Shown in pieces: positions 8,785 to 18,092 of a stretch of DNA of 64,000 nucleotides. Below the pieces are notes generated by a model, which was given only the letters and a program-made list of their open reading frames with translations, searched no databases and was not told the DNA's origin. Both the position numbers and the translations under genes were made by a program. Each line of letters opens with the position of its first letter. Within the stretch, counting starts at the first letter, position 1. This stretch comes from Bacteroidota bacterium. GTDB lineage: Bacteria; Bacteroidota; Ignavibacteria; Ignavibacteriales; Ignavibacteriaceae. Location: contig JADFPP010000001.1 of the NCBI GenBank assembly GCA_022562275.1, forward strand, positions 1 to 64,000, given 5' to 3'.

Positions 8785-8859
8785 CGCATTAGTAAAATTA
8801 AAAGGTTTTGCATAAACAAAATAGCATAGTTCAGAATTTTTTTAAAAAGACATTAACTT

Positions 8860-9028
8860 TATTTGAGGGTGACCAAACAGTAAAATTCTTAGTAATTCTT
8901 GGAGTCTTTGTGTTTTCGTGGCAAATAAAAATTTTGTTAATCAAATAAATTAAATACATCCGCCACAAAGTCTCTAAGGTTCACAAAGAACTTATTGGTC
9001 AATTTTATGTCACGAAGTGGCAGAGGGG
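8860..9028. repeat. Dispersed TTCGTGGC/GCCAC-type repeat between hisS and ptsN-like gene
   Basis: The 244-base gap between hisS and the EIIA-like gene holds a repeat with TCTTGGAGTCTTTGTG near 8897, TTTCGTGGC near 8913, CCACAAAGTC near 8961 and GTCACGAAGTGGC near 9009. These pieces are mutually inverted. A similar GCGCTCTCTGCGTTTAAG stretch follows the hydrolase gene at 60213. No gene is seen here. Confidence 0.45.
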
Positions 9029-9499
9029 TTAAACATCGAAATATTGTTTTTCTTCTTCCTTAAAAATATTAATTATCTCATCCTTTGTTTTTGCGTTTAG
9101 CAATTTATCCCTAAAATCATCTTTGTTCATCACTCGTGAGATTCTGCTTAACAGTTTTATATACTTACTCACTAAATCAACTTTACCAACTAACAGAAAC
9201 ACAAGATGAACAGGATTTCCATCCAGTGCTTCATAATCAATATCACTGGTAGTTTTTCCAAATGAAACAATTACATCATTAACAGCATTTGTTTTACCAT
9301 GTGGAATAGCAAATCCTTTTCCTATACCCGTAGACATTTCCTTCTCCCTATCGTGAATAGCTGTTCTTACTTTTTCAAGATCATTAACATTATTATCTTC
9401 TTTATGAAGATCGATCAGTTCATTGATAATATCTTTCTTATCATCACTCTTAAAATCGGTAAGAATGAATCTCTCTTCAAGTAACTCAGATACTTTCAT
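9029..9499 (-). CDS. PTS EIIA domain protein (PtsN/fructose type)
   Basis: This 156-residue protein is a single EIIA type-2 domain. The phospho-acceptor histidine is in GKGFAIPHGKTNAVND (about residue 67), within the family signature. The surrounding fold, VSFGKTTSDIDYEALDGNPVHLVFLLVG, is the typical core. Without a neighbouring sugar permease it resembles PtsN-like regulatory EIIA proteins, which sense phosphorylation state rather than carry sugar. No HPr or EI gene is in the window. It starts at ATG 9499. An orphan sugar-specific EIIA is possible. Confidence 0.8.
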   Translation of the reverse strand: MKVSELLEERFILTDFKSDDKKDIINELIDLHKEDNNVNDLEKVRTAIHDREKEMSTGIGKGFAIPHGKTNAVNDVIVSFGKTTSDIDYEALDGNPVHLVFLLVGKVDLVSKYIKLLSRISRVMNKDDFRDKLLNAKTKDEIINIFKEEEKQYFDV

Positions 9500-9589
9500 T
9501 TATGTAATCCCAAAGTTTCTACGTAAACAATTTTATTATTAATAAGTGAGAATTTAACAATACGATAATCCTTAATCAATTTAGCTGGA

Positions 9590-10921
9590 CTATAATTGCG
9601 GTTTTTTTACGGGATGATTCTCATAAAACTTTTTTAATCTGTACTCAAGATCAGGAAACTGATCTCTCTGCACCGAAGATACGCATGCTCTTATTCCTTC
9701 AGTCCTCTCACTGCCTGTAATTGCAAGTGAGATAGCACTCACTCCAAAATATATCAATTCATTCATCAGCTCTTCTCCGGTGAGACCGGGATATGCAATA
9801 GTAAAATAGAAACCATCGGCAATCGGCTCATCAACATCAGTTTTATAAACAATATAAAAACCGTTATCAGTAAAAAGTTTTTTCATAACTTTTGCTTTTT
9901 CGCCGTACTCTTTAACAATATCGACAAAATTAAACTTTCCATTATTTGCGGCTTTATACATTGCAGTAAGAGCATGTTGTGCAGAATGAGTTACTCCTGC
10001 ACTCAATGGATATATCGTTCCAAATATCATTGCATAACCAAATTTATCTGAACTATAGTATTTATTAAGATCTGGACACTTTCTGTTAAATAGCTTATCT
10101 GAAATAACCATCATGCCAATCCTCTGCCCTGCATAACTAAATGCTTTGGAACTTGAAATAAAAAGAATATAGTTATCAGTATATCTGGCAACAGTTGCCT
10201 GGAAAGGAGGTCTGCCCGGTGTATAAAGATCTTTACGAAAATCCATACCAACATAAGCCAGGTCTTCTAAAACAACTGCATTATATTTATCAGCCGCCTC
10301 CGCAATAATTTTTAATTCATCTTCTGTAAAGCATATCCACGATGGATTATTTGGGTTGGAATAAAGTATTGAAGAAATATTTCCTTTAGAAAGAACCTCT
10401 TCAAGTTTTACTCTTAATTTATCTGCCCTGTAATCGTAAATATCAAAAGTTTCCCATTTCTGTCCGAGTACATTTAACTGCTGCTTGTGAACAGGAAATC
10501 CCGGATCAAGGAAAAGAACTGTATTTTTCTTTTCATACATTCTATTTAGAATAATAAATGCCGCGAAACTCCCCTGCATCGAGCCAACTGTCGGAACGCA
10601 TCCTTCAGGATCAACTTCAACATTTAAAAATAGTTTAACGAATCGTGACGATTCTTTTTTTAATTCATGTATGCCCTGTATATCCGGATATATTGATGCT
10701 ACACCTTTTTTAAGTGCAGCGATCTCGGCATCAACACCAACCTTTGCGGGAGGCAAACCGGGGATACCCATTTCCATCCTGATATATTTTTCACCGGTGG
10801 CTTTTTCAATTTTATCAATTAACTTTTTTATTTCCCGTATTGTTGCCTTACTTAAGCTAATAAGATTGCTTTCTTCAATTTTTCTTTTTACAATTTTGTA
10901 ATCGATTGGTGTGTCATTCAT
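9590..10921 (-). CDS. Pyridoxal-phosphate-dependent aminotransferase
   Basis: A 443-residue fold-type I aminotransferase. It shows SILYSNPNNPSWICF, the VVLEDLAYVGMDFR aspartate segment, and the SSSKAFSYAGQRIGMM site with the Schiff-base lysine. The N-terminal EMGIPGLPPAKVGVDAE stretch and the DIQGIHELKKESSRFV segment are characteristic of a subgroup common in Bacteroidota and Ignavibacteria. The substrate is unknown. It lies upstream of the EIIA-like gene on the same strand with a 90-base gap. The start at ATG 10921 is the only good in-frame choice near the conserved N-terminus. Confidence 0.82.
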   Translation of the reverse strand: MNDTPIDYKIVKRKIEESNLISLSKATIREIKKLIDKIEKATGEKYIRMEMGIPGLPPAKVGVDAEIAALKKGVASIYPDIQGIHELKKESSRFVKLFLNVEVDPEGCVPTVGSMQGSFAAFIILNRMYEKKNTVLFLDPGFPVHKQQLNVLGQKWETFDIYDYRADKLRVKLEEVLSKGNISSILYSNPNNPSWICFTEDELKIIAEAADKYNAVVLEDLAYVGMDFRKDLYTPGRPPFQATVARYTDNYILFISSSKAFSYAGQRIGMMVISDKLFNRKCPDLNKYYSSDKFGYAMIFGTIYPLSAGVTHSAQHALTAMYKAANNGKFNFVDIVKEYGEKAKVMKKLFTDNGFYIVYKTDVDEPIADGFYFTIAYPGLTGEELMNELIYFGVSAISLAITGSERTEGIRACVSSVQRDQFPDLEYRLKKFYENHPVKKPQL

Positions 10922-10983
10922 AGAAGATACTCCGTAGATTTTCAGAACATTCTTTATTCAAATTTAAGGATAAAAAAGTAAAG

Positions 10984-11036
10984 TCAAGTGCCAGTCACCT
11001 CTAACTCAGCTTGGTTCAAAGGTGACTGGCACTTGA
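10984..11036. repeat. Perfect 17-bp inverted repeat, possible terminator
   Basis: TCAAGTGCCAGTCACCT at 10984-11000 is the exact reverse complement of AGGTGACTGGCACTTGA at 11019-11035, separated by 18 bases. It lies between the TPR gene and the aminotransferase. The stem would be very stable and could end transcription from the TPR gene, although no T run follows. The AGGTGACTGGCACTT core looks like a dispersed REP-type sequence. Confidence 0.7.
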
Positions 11037-11040
11037 ACTT

Positions 11041-11526
11041 TTAATTCATCAATGCAGTTAATCTGAGCAGTGCGGATTTAGCAATGTCGTAATCAGGGTT
11101 AATATTGAGAGCATCTTCATAGTATTTCATCGCAGTAACCCAGTCGCCCTTTTTCTCATAAATTCTGCCGAGGTTAAAGTGCGGATAATGGCGCGGCTCA
11201 TAATCTTCTGCTTCACTTGCTTTTTCGAGCCAGATGATCGCTTCATCAAATCTTCCCAGGTTTATAAGATACGATCCAATATCGTTATATGGATTTCCGT
11301 AATCAGTGTCTAATTCAACAGCAATCTCACATTCCTCTATAGCATCTTCGTACTTGCCGTGCAAGCTATATGCCCAGCCAAGGTAGGTGTGTGCCTTTGC
11401 AGTAGGATAATATTTTATCGACATCTTATAATTTTTTATGGCATCATCTATTTTTCCTTTTAGATGAAGATCATAAGCTTTGTTAAAATATTCCGATGCG
11501 AACGATATTTTGTTATTTGCTTCCAT
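11041..11526 (-). CDS. Tetratricopeptide repeat protein
   Basis: This 161-residue protein is almost entirely TPR. Repeats begin near residues 11 (FNKAYDLHLKGKIDDAIKNY), 45 (LGWAYSLHGKYEDAIEECE), 79 (IGSYLINLGRFDEAIIWLE) and 117 (NLGRIYEKKGDWVTAMKYYE). There is no signal peptide or membrane segment, so it should be cytoplasmic. TPRs bind partner proteins, and the partner cannot be inferred. It starts at ATG 11526 and has no close co-directional neighbour. Confidence 0.85.
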   Translation of the reverse strand: MEANNKISFASEYFNKAYDLHLKGKIDDAIKNYKMSIKYYPTAKAHTYLGWAYSLHGKYEDAIEECEIAVELDTDYGNPYNDIGSYLINLGRFDEAIIWLEKASEAEDYEPRHYPHFNLGRIYEKKGDWVTAMKYYEDALNINPDYDIAKSALLRLTALMN

Positions 11527-11671
11527 ATTTCAAAATAATTATACAGCAAATTTATATTAGAAGCCTAATAATAGCAATTGAATTAATAGTACTGTCAGCA
11601 AAGTTTACTTTGAAGGACAGTTGAGATTTTAGATAACTCTTTCAGCAGAAATTTATAAAATTTTAGCTTCA

Positions 11672-12958
11672 TCATAAATTAGCAGTTATCATTAAATATG
11701 TCCAATAAGCAACATCTGCTCTCGGTGCAAATATGTACTTCATTAAGTTTCCCGGAAAGAAAACACTTCCTCCCCATACCAAGGTTGTACCTTTAATAAA
11801 AGCATACTTAATAGTTAGATCTACTTCCTGCCCGAAAATATTTTCTTCTGTTGCTGATATATTGTCTCCAACCGTAATGTTGGCAGATTGATTGGACATG
11901 AAGTGATGTATGTTAGCACCAAATCCCCATTTCGAATTTTTAGGTTTAAAGAATGAAGTAATGTAAAAATCATTTAACCCAAAATTCATTGTATTTCCCG
12001 GTACATTTATAAAGTAATCCATAAATCCGTAAAACTTATGGTTAGTGCCGTAAGTTGCCTGAAAAGAATTCATCTTAGTTGATGCATCATCAGGATTTGT
12101 TCCGGAAAGAAGATCGATACCCAAACCGAGTTTAGTGTTGCCAACTTTGTAAAATGCGATTGCTGAAATAAGGTAAGCCGAAATATCTTTACCAGCCATA
12201 TCACCAAATTGATATGCAGCTTCACCTATTACAGAAATCTTGCCAAAAGTTCCCCAATAAGAGGTACCAACTGTAGGCATATTTAATTTGGATGTATCTT
12301 CTCGGACCTTTTCCCTATTTATTTCCCAATATCCAAAAACATCCAGTTTGTTATTATCGTTTAATTTTGTTTCCTTCCAAAAGCCATAAATGCTTTGTGA
12401 AGGTGTTGCTTCCTGCGGATAAGGATAGATGTCTGGTTTTGCATTCCCAATATAGCTTACAGACTCTTTTACCGTTAAACCAAATAAGTGCAGGTTGAAA
12501 CTTTTTGAAGCAATTACAAAACGGATTCCATCAAACGATCTTCCAATGTAGTGCCAGCCAACAGGACCAATAAATCTTTCGGTGCCGTAGTTCATTTCAA
12601 AACGCCCTGCCTGAATAGTCCAATCCCAGTTAAACAGTTTGATTAACTTTACGAATCCCTGATGAAGATCGAGATTTTTTGAATTTGAAAGTGTGCTTGA
12701 TTCAGAACCGAAAACTCTGGAGTCCTGTATCTGAATAAACAATGTAAGCTTCTTTACAAAAGTTTTTTGCACACCCAATCTTATTTTGCTGCTAGAAAAA
12801 GTTAATGGGTGAGTGCTGTTTGAAAAATCCCTTCCATCTAATTCAGTTCTTAAACGAACCTGCCCGTTGATGCTCCACCCGTTACCCAAATCCTGTTGGG
12901 CAAGAACAGGAAGGGTACTAAATCCGCAAAACAAAATTAATATAATTAATTTTTTCAT
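11672..12958 (-). CDS. Alginate-export-type outer-membrane porin
   Basis: This 428-residue protein has a signal peptide (about residues 1-20, ending PVLAQQ). Its beta-rich body resembles the alginate_exp/OprE-like porin family: QAGRFEMNYGTERFIGPVGW, FDGIRFV, GLGIDLLSGTNPDD and a YGTNHKFYGFMDYF segment near the C-terminus. It follows nrfA on the same strand with a gap of about 50 bases, so it is probably in the same transcription unit. In this context it could admit nitrite or nitrate through the outer membrane. That role is inferred from position, not from sequence. Confidence 0.7.
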   Translation of the reverse strand: MKKLIILILFCGFSTLPVLAQQDLGNGWSINGQVRLRTELDGRDFSNSTHPLTFSSSKIRLGVQKTFVKKLTLFIQIQDSRVFGSESSTLSNSKNLDLHQGFVKLIKLFNWDWTIQAGRFEMNYGTERFIGPVGWHYIGRSFDGIRFVIASKSFNLHLFGLTVKESVSYIGNAKPDIYPYPQEATPSQSIYGFWKETKLNDNNKLDVFGYWEINREKVREDTSKLNMPTVGTSYWGTFGKISVIGEAAYQFGDMAGKDISAYLISAIAFYKVGNTKLGLGIDLLSGTNPDDASTKMNSFQATYGTNHKFYGFMDYFINVPGNTMNFGLNDFYITSFFKPKNSKWGFGANIHHFMSNQSANITVGDNISATEENIFGQEVDLTIKYAFIKGTTLVWGGSVFFPGNLMKYIFAPRADVAYWTYLMITANL

Positions 12959-13010
12959 TTTTCTAACTCATTTAAAATATAACTTTAATAGCAGTATTTA
13001 AGAATTGCTC

Positions 13011-14510
13011 TTACTGTTTTTTATATTCCTTTAAAGTACCCTGCCTTTTTTTTGCTTCTTCGTCCCATTTAACAGCAGTAGTATTTAGGAAATTCTGTTT
13101 GTCTTTTTCAAGGAATTCCATATCCAACCCGATAAATTCCTGGGCTTTTTGTTTTGTTGAAATGTCATGTAATTCAACCGGGTAATTAACGCCTAGTTTT
13201 ATTAAGAGTACGGCAAGATGTCTTCTTGCTTCTTCGCCTTTTTGAATAGCTGTTCCGAGAACTCTTAATGCTTCAACAGGAGAATGAAATCCTAATCCGT
13301 TAGATGCAGCTACCCAATCCCATCTCCACTGAGCATGCCTAATAAGGGTTAAAATCTTTTTCATCTGTCCTTCTACAGCATTGTTATCCCATGCAATTTT
13401 GGCTTCGATATGTGCAGCAGCAATTGTCTTTTCTGCAATTCTTCTTAACTCTTCAATTCTGTCCTGTCTATCATAAACATCACGGAAGAGCGTTTCTTTT
13501 TCTTCCCTATGGCAAACCTGGCAGGAATTTGCAACATTATTCAACGGAGATTGAATGTGGTGATCAGTATACTTCACGCCGCCTTCACTTTTATAAGGCA
13601 TATGGCAATCTGCACACGAAACCCCGCGCTTAGCATGAATTCCGGTCATGAATAATTCATAATCGGGATGCTGGGCTTTTAACATAGGAGCTCTACTTAG
13701 TTTATGTGTCCAGTCAACAAAATCAATGTTATCGTAATACTCTTCCATTTCATCAGCACTAAAACCGTTATCCCAGGGGAGGGTTAAATATTTTTCCTTT
13801 TTACCTTTGAAGTAATATTCAACATGGCATTGTGCACAAACAAGTGAACGCATCTCCTGCCTTGAGAAACTATTAATATCTTTACCCTGTCTTTCAAATG
13901 CTTCTATCAAAGCAGGACGGGTAATTTTAAGATCCATTGTTTTATTATCGTGGCAATCCTGACAGCCGATCGGATTAATAATCTGTGAGCCAAGATCAAT
14001 CCATTTACCCTGGTAAAATTTTGCAGGACTTATATCTTTCATCACACGCGGCACGTCCGTACTCTTGCAAGTCCAGCAAGTAGCAGGCATTGGGCTTATT
14101 TCATTACCTCCGGTTCTTAAAGTGTTTCTTATGTCTTCGATTGCGTTACCGTGACCTCTGCCCTGTTTGTAATCTTTTGAAAACCCGTATCCGGCCCAAA
14201 GAACAACTAACTCGGGATATTTTTCAAGATAGTCGATCATTCCGGAACCGCCATGTTTGCTGTAGAAATCAGTATCTAAAGTCTTAAGATACGATTCATA
14301 TTCCCGTGGAAAATTTTGACCCCAAATTTCATTACGCGGTTCCCAATCTTCAATTGGTCTAATCATCTGTAAAGTATAGATGCTTTCTGCCTTTCTTTCA
14401 ATAATTGAAGAAGCCAGCATTCCTAATAAAAAAACAACCACTATTGTAGCAAGAAATATTAACCATGCGAATCCTGGTTTTTCTTTAATTACTTCTCTGA
14501 TAGGTTTCAT
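13011..14510 (-). CDS. nrfA: Cytochrome c nitrite reductase, ammonia-forming (NrfA)
   Basis: This 499-residue pentahaem enzyme reduces nitrite to ammonium outside the cytoplasmic membrane. The catalytic haem site is CWTCK at residues 145-149, where lysine replaces histidine as expected. Four normal CxxCH sites follow: CQDCH, CAQCH, CADCH (inside GVSCADCHMPYKSEGG) and CQVCH. Distal histidines are present (ARHxxAxWRWD-like HAQWRWDWVAASNG segment). The N-terminus has one uncleaved-looking hydrophobic segment (residues about 14-36). It lies 24 bases after nrfH, its quinol-linked electron donor, and before the porin. The length is normal for the family. Confidence 0.95.
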   Translation of the reverse strand: MKPIREVIKEKPGFAWLIFLATIVVVFLLGMLASSIIERKAESIYTLQMIRPIEDWEPRNEIWGQNFPREYESYLKTLDTDFYSKHGGSGMIDYLEKYPELVVLWAGYGFSKDYKQGRGHGNAIEDIRNTLRTGGNEISPMPATCWTCKSTDVPRVMKDISPAKFYQGKWIDLGSQIINPIGCQDCHDNKTMDLKITRPALIEAFERQGKDINSFSRQEMRSLVCAQCHVEYYFKGKKEKYLTLPWDNGFSADEMEEYYDNIDFVDWTHKLSRAPMLKAQHPDYELFMTGIHAKRGVSCADCHMPYKSEGGVKYTDHHIQSPLNNVANSCQVCHREEKETLFRDVYDRQDRIEELRRIAEKTIAAAHIEAKIAWDNNAVEGQMKKILTLIRHAQWRWDWVAASNGLGFHSPVEALRVLGTAIQKGEEARRHLAVLLIKLGVNYPVELHDISTKQKAQEFIGLDMEFLEKDKQNFLNTTAVKWDEEAKKRQGTLKEYKKQ

Positions 14511-14534
14511 TTTTTATCCTCACAATTTTTTACA

Positions 14535-15080
14535 TTAATCTACTTTAGCAAAAGGTGTCGAACTAAGGCTATGGACTTTTCCGTGAGGAACCTCACGGTG
14601 GCAATCCCAGCAAACAGCGTCCGTATCTTCATAGATGGATTTGTTTGAAATCGATCTTAAAGATATCGGGTGAAGAAGATTCAAATGGCAGCGAATACAG
14701 TTTTCCTGTACAACCCGCCTGCCAGCTTCCTTTATCCTTATCACCTGCGGCTCTAACCTGAAAGTAAACATATACGAATGACGTAATCCATCGCTCGCTT
14801 TAAATAAAAACTTACGAATAACATTATCATTTGGCACATGGCAATCGTTACAGGTTGAAACACGTCCGTGGCTTCCTCTTTCCCAAGTTGCATATTGTGG
14901 AATCATTACATGACAATTTGTACATGCTTTCGGGTTGTCGGAGAGGTAGGATGTAGCGTTTCCAACATACATAATTAAAAAAAATAAGCCCACTAAAACT
15001 CCAACCAGAATTACAACAGGAAATCTCCATGCTGTAGGAGGTGCAAGGAATTTTAATAAATTATTTTTTTTCATAATCAT
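14535..15080 (-). CDS. nrfH: NrfH tetrahaem cytochrome c, quinol dehydrogenase subunit
   Basis: This 181-residue NapC/NirT-family protein anchors NrfA in the membrane and passes electrons to it from the quinol pool. One N-terminal membrane helix (about residues 17-41) is followed by four haem sites: CTNCH, CNDCH, CIRCH and CWDCH. The spacing and small size match NrfH rather than the longer NapC. The start may be ATG 15080 or ATG 15074 (MIMKKN), and the choice has no functional consequence. It is immediately upstream of nrfA. Confidence 0.93.
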   Translation of the reverse strand: MIMKKNNLLKFLAPPTAWRFPVVILVGVLVGLFFLIMYVGNATSYLSDNPKACTNCHVMIPQYATWERGSHGRVSTCNDCHVPNDNVIRKFLFKASDGLRHSYMFTFRLEPQVIRIKEAGRRVVQENCIRCHLNLLHPISLRSISNKSIYEDTDAVCWDCHREVPHGKVHSLSSTPFAKVD

Positions 15081-15192
15081 TATTTGATTACTTGATCTTT
15101 CGGCTGAATACTTAAGTTGGTTTTTTACAAAAAATAATCATTTGGATTATTTTTAAAAGCTTGAGCATAATATAAACTGTTATTGACCATAT

Positions 15193-15660
15193 TTAAAGTT
15201 GTCTCGTTCCGATCAGTTGTTTTTCAAGAGTAGTTAATTCGTCTTTTGTTAATATTGCCTGTATCTTCATAAATAAATCTCTTTCCTCTTTTCTTATATG
15301 CGATTCTAATATTCTGCCAAGTTCATCTAAAGTGCTTTCAACATCTTCATCTGATTCAAGCTGGTTGATTAATAGTTTTATCTTTTTATGCTCGATTATT
15401 ATCTCTTCAATTAAATTATCAATTTCATCATTTTTACCATTTACAACAGGAAATAAAATTTTTTCCTCATCTTCAAAATGTTTTATGAGTTTATAGTTAT
15501 AAAATCTTATTGAATAATCTTTCTTTCCTTCCGTAGTATTCGGCAGGTTTTTGTATTGCGGGCTGCCCTTTTTTATAAGCTGTGCAAGTATCAACCCGTG
15601 ATGATGATCGTGGGAAAGAGAATGTAGTGCTTTATGTCGTTCCATCATTTTTGTTTCCAC
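15193..15660 (-). CDS. Hemerythrin-domain protein
   Basis: This 155-residue protein is a single HHE cation-binding domain. Metal-ligand positions are visible as HSLSHDHHHGL near the N-terminus, FEDEEKILFPVV, EHKKIKLLINQLE and a C-terminal HIRKEERDLFMKIQ. The di-iron site of such proteins binds oxygen or nitric oxide. It sits between ric and nrfH on the same strand, so a role in NO protection during nitrite reduction is likely. The signal-free N-terminus places it in the cytoplasm. Confidence 0.85.
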   Translation of the reverse strand: METKMMERHKALHSLSHDHHHGLILAQLIKKGSPQYKNLPNTTEGKKDYSIRFYNYKLIKHFEDEEKILFPVVNGKNDEIDNLIEEIIIEHKKIKLLINQLESDEDVESTLDELGRILESHIRKEERDLFMKIQAILTKDELTTLEKQLIGTRQL

Positions 15661-15695
15661 AAGAATTATTTAACACACGAAATTGTTGTCTAAAT

Positions 15696-16445
15696 TTATA
15701 GCATTTTATTCTCTAATGCTATTGCCTTTGGAAATAAAATATTGTTTTCTAAGTGAATATGTTTATGAAGATCTTTTTCAAATTCAATTAGTGCATTATA
15801 GAATGCAGAATAAGTGGGGCAAGCATCTGCAGGAATTTTATAATTCTTGCTGAGCCGCCTTATTTCATTAAATCCATCACCGGCATTCTCATGCTCGGCT
15901 TCCAACATTCGTATCGGGTGTTGAACACTGCCGAAATATGGTTTCTCGGTATCACCATTATTTTTCTTGGCTTGAACAATTTGTTTAATAAATGGAAAGA
16001 GGATTTGCTCCTCTTTAAGCATGTGCTGTCTAAGATCTTTATAGATGATAGCAAATATCTCTGAGATTTTTAGCAGCTCAGGATGATTCTCACTATGTGC
16101 CACAGCTGCTTTCTCGCCATGATCAGCTATTATCGGTATCATTCTTCTAATATACTGGTGATGATTGTTTACAATATAATCTATCAGAAAATCCAGTTCC
16201 CAATCATCATAATTCTGTTCGTTAACAACTGCATTTTTATTAACTTTTTCCAAATCATTTAATACTAAGTTTGGATCGATGTTATTTTCCTTACAAACAT
16301 CTTCAAATTGTTTTTTACCTTTGCAGCAATAGTCCAGATTATATTTTTCGAACACTACTGCAGTATGAAAATTATCAGTTACTATTTCCGATAATGTTCT
16401 GGTTTTATATTCATTAATATTTTTTTTGTTAGTCTGAGAAGTCAT
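15696..16445 (-). CDS. ric: Iron-sulfur cluster repair di-iron protein (RIC/ScdA/YtfE)
   Basis: This 249-residue protein begins with the ScdA_N domain, whose conserved DYCCKGKKQF motif is near residue 37, followed by a hemerythrin-like di-iron domain. Ligand stretches are NHHQYIRRMIPIIADHGEKA, HMLKEEQILFPFI, EAEHENAGDGFNEIR and the final DLHKHIHLENNILFPKA. RIC proteins repair Fe-S clusters damaged by nitric oxide or oxidants. It follows the NapH-like gene and has a strong GGAGGGA site ahead of ATG 16445. The neighbouring Rrf2 gene may control it. Confidence 0.93.
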   Translation of the reverse strand: MTSQTNKKNINEYKTRTLSEIVTDNFHTAVVFEKYNLDYCCKGKKQFEDVCKENNIDPNLVLNDLEKVNKNAVVNEQNYDDWELDFLIDYIVNNHHQYIRRMIPIIADHGEKAAVAHSENHPELLKISEIFAIIYKDLRQHMLKEEQILFPFIKQIVQAKKNNGDTEKPYFGSVQHPIRMLEAEHENAGDGFNEIRRLSKNYKIPADACPTYSAFYNALIEFEKDLHKHIHLENNILFPKAIALENKML

Positions 16446-16553
16446 ACATCCCTCCGGATATTTTTAATTTCAGTACCGATTCCATATTGTAATAAATCCA
16501 GTCTCAATTTCCCCTTTGTAGATTTAAGTCGTACTTTTTATTAATTATGTTAT

Positions 16554-17624
16554 TTAATTTTTATTTGCTTCATTGTTAAATTTTTCAACAGATGTCGTGC
16601 TGGTTGGATGTCCATAAGTATTTAACTGTTTATAATGAAGTAAGTATTCCTCTTTGCTTACATTATTTTGCCAATTACCTGTTACCATACCGGCACTGGT
16701 AATTATCATAAATATAGCAACGATTGCTATTGCTACATATCTTTTATTGATTTTTTTCTCTGCACCTACCAATCTCAACTGAAGTGTATCATCAACCGGG
16801 CAAACATCAACACAATTCAAGCAGGTTGTGCATTCATCTGATATAACAGTTTTTATTTTATCCACTTTAATTGAAGATGGACATGCCATGTTGCATAAAC
16901 CACAATCAATACAGTTAATAGAGTCTCTTCTAATCTTTGTAGGACTAAACAAAGCAGCGATACCCAATAGTGCACCGTAGGGGCAAAGATACCTGCACCA
17001 GAATCCGCGTATAGGAATAGAAAGTATAAACAGGCCCCCTATTACTATAATTGAAAATTGTGACAGGTCTGTAAAGAACTGCCACATTTTAATATCGGAG
17101 ACAAGATTGTAGGGACTATCCAGGAATGCTTTAACTGCAACAAGATTCATAATAAAAAAGACTGAGTATACAAGAAAGCCAAGAAGTAAATATTTTATAC
17201 TTCGCAGAGGATAATCCAACCATTTTGGGAGTTGAATATTTTTTTTAAAAACCTTTTTCCAAACATCTGCAATAATTTCTGAAAGGAATCCTATCGGACA
17301 GAGCCAGCTGCAGAATGCTTTTCCAAAAACCAAGGAGATAAATACTATAACAAAAAATATGAACAAACCTGCAGGGTGAGCCTGGTGAATTACGCCCGTT
17401 GCTGCGAACAGATAGAAACTCATAAAGGAACTGATTGGAAGAAAACCATCAACGCCGTGGGGCCTTCCGTAATAAGCAATAGTGCCGCCTGATTCAAGAT
17501 ATTGTATAAAATGAAAAAACTCTATTCCAATCCATATACAAAGAAGGGCAAACAATGATTGAATTATGAATCTATATTTTTGTATCCCTTTTTCTTCATT
17601 ACGTATTATTTTCTTTTTAATCAT
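16554..17624 (-). CDS. NapH/NosR-like membrane 4Fe-4S ferredoxin protein
   Basis: This 356-residue membrane protein has about five hydrophobic segments, two CxxxCP motifs in membrane-proximal loops (CSWLCPIGFLSE and CRYLCPYGALLG), and a ferredoxin-type pair: CIDCGLCNMACPSSIK and CTTCLNCVDVCP. This layout is that of the NapH/MauN family, which passes electrons from quinol to periplasmic partners or helps cofactor maturation. One hydrophobic segment follows the clusters near residue 297. It lies between the Rrf2 regulator and ric. Its exact partner here is not evident. Confidence 0.82.
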   Translation of the reverse strand: MIKKKIIRNEEKGIQKYRFIIQSLFALLCIWIGIEFFHFIQYLESGGTIAYYGRPHGVDGFLPISSFMSFYLFAATGVIHQAHPAGLFIFFVIVFISLVFGKAFCSWLCPIGFLSEIIADVWKKVFKKNIQLPKWLDYPLRSIKYLLLGFLVYSVFFIMNLVAVKAFLDSPYNLVSDIKMWQFFTDLSQFSIIVIGGLFILSIPIRGFWCRYLCPYGALLGIAALFSPTKIRRDSINCIDCGLCNMACPSSIKVDKIKTVISDECTTCLNCVDVCPVDDTLQLRLVGAEKKINKRYVAIAIVAIFMIITSAGMVTGNWQNNVSKEEYLLHYKQLNTYGHPTSTTSVEKFNNEANKN

Positions 17625-17660
17625 AATCGGATCTATGCATCCGCTTTAATATTAAATTTT

Positions 17661-18092
17661 TTATATTGTTCTGATTTTATTTATTGTTTTATCCTTGAAA
17701 TTATCAAGCGTCTCTTCTGTAAGCATATTATAAGCTAATGTTCTTAACTCGCCCCATTTATCGTGTACCGGGCAAGGAGTTTCAGGTGAGCAATGAGGAA
17801 ACCCAATTACGCAGCTATTAAACATTTCAAGCCCATCAATTGCAGCGACAATATCTATCAATCTTATTTGAGCGGGATCTTTTGCAATTGAAAATCCACC
17901 GAACTTTCCTTTTTTTGAATAGACTATCCCGCTTGCTGTTAAGCTTTGTAAAATTTTAGAAACAAATTCTTTTGGAACTTTTAATGATGATGCAATATCT
18001 TCAGCGCGTATAACACCCTTTTCCATATATGCAGCAAGATAAAGGACTGCCTGCATACCGTATTCACATTTTTTCGAAAATATAACTGTCAT
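17661..18092 (-). CDS. Rrf2-family transcriptional regulator, NsrR-like
   Basis: This 143-residue protein has an N-terminal winged helix (YGMQAVLYLAAYMEKGVIRA, then VPKEFVSKILQSLTASGIV and KGKFGGFSIAKDP). A three-cysteine cluster-binding loop, CVIGFPHCSPETPC, has C-x6-C-x5-C spacing. That loop is typical of NsrR and IscR, which hold an Fe-S cluster. With ric, hemerythrin and nitrite reductase genes alongside, nitric-oxide sensing (NsrR) is more likely than cluster-assembly control. It is the first gene of the minus-strand cluster and is divergent from the cytochrome c-nar cluster. Possible sites are listed in the 18093-18416 gap. Confidence 0.85.
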   Translation of the reverse strand: MTVIFSKKCEYGMQAVLYLAAYMEKGVIRAEDIASSLKVPKEFVSKILQSLTASGIVYSKKGKFGGFSIAKDPAQIRLIDIVAAIDGLEMFNSCVIGFPHCSPETPCPVHDKWGELRTLAYNMLTEETLDNFKDKTINKIRTI

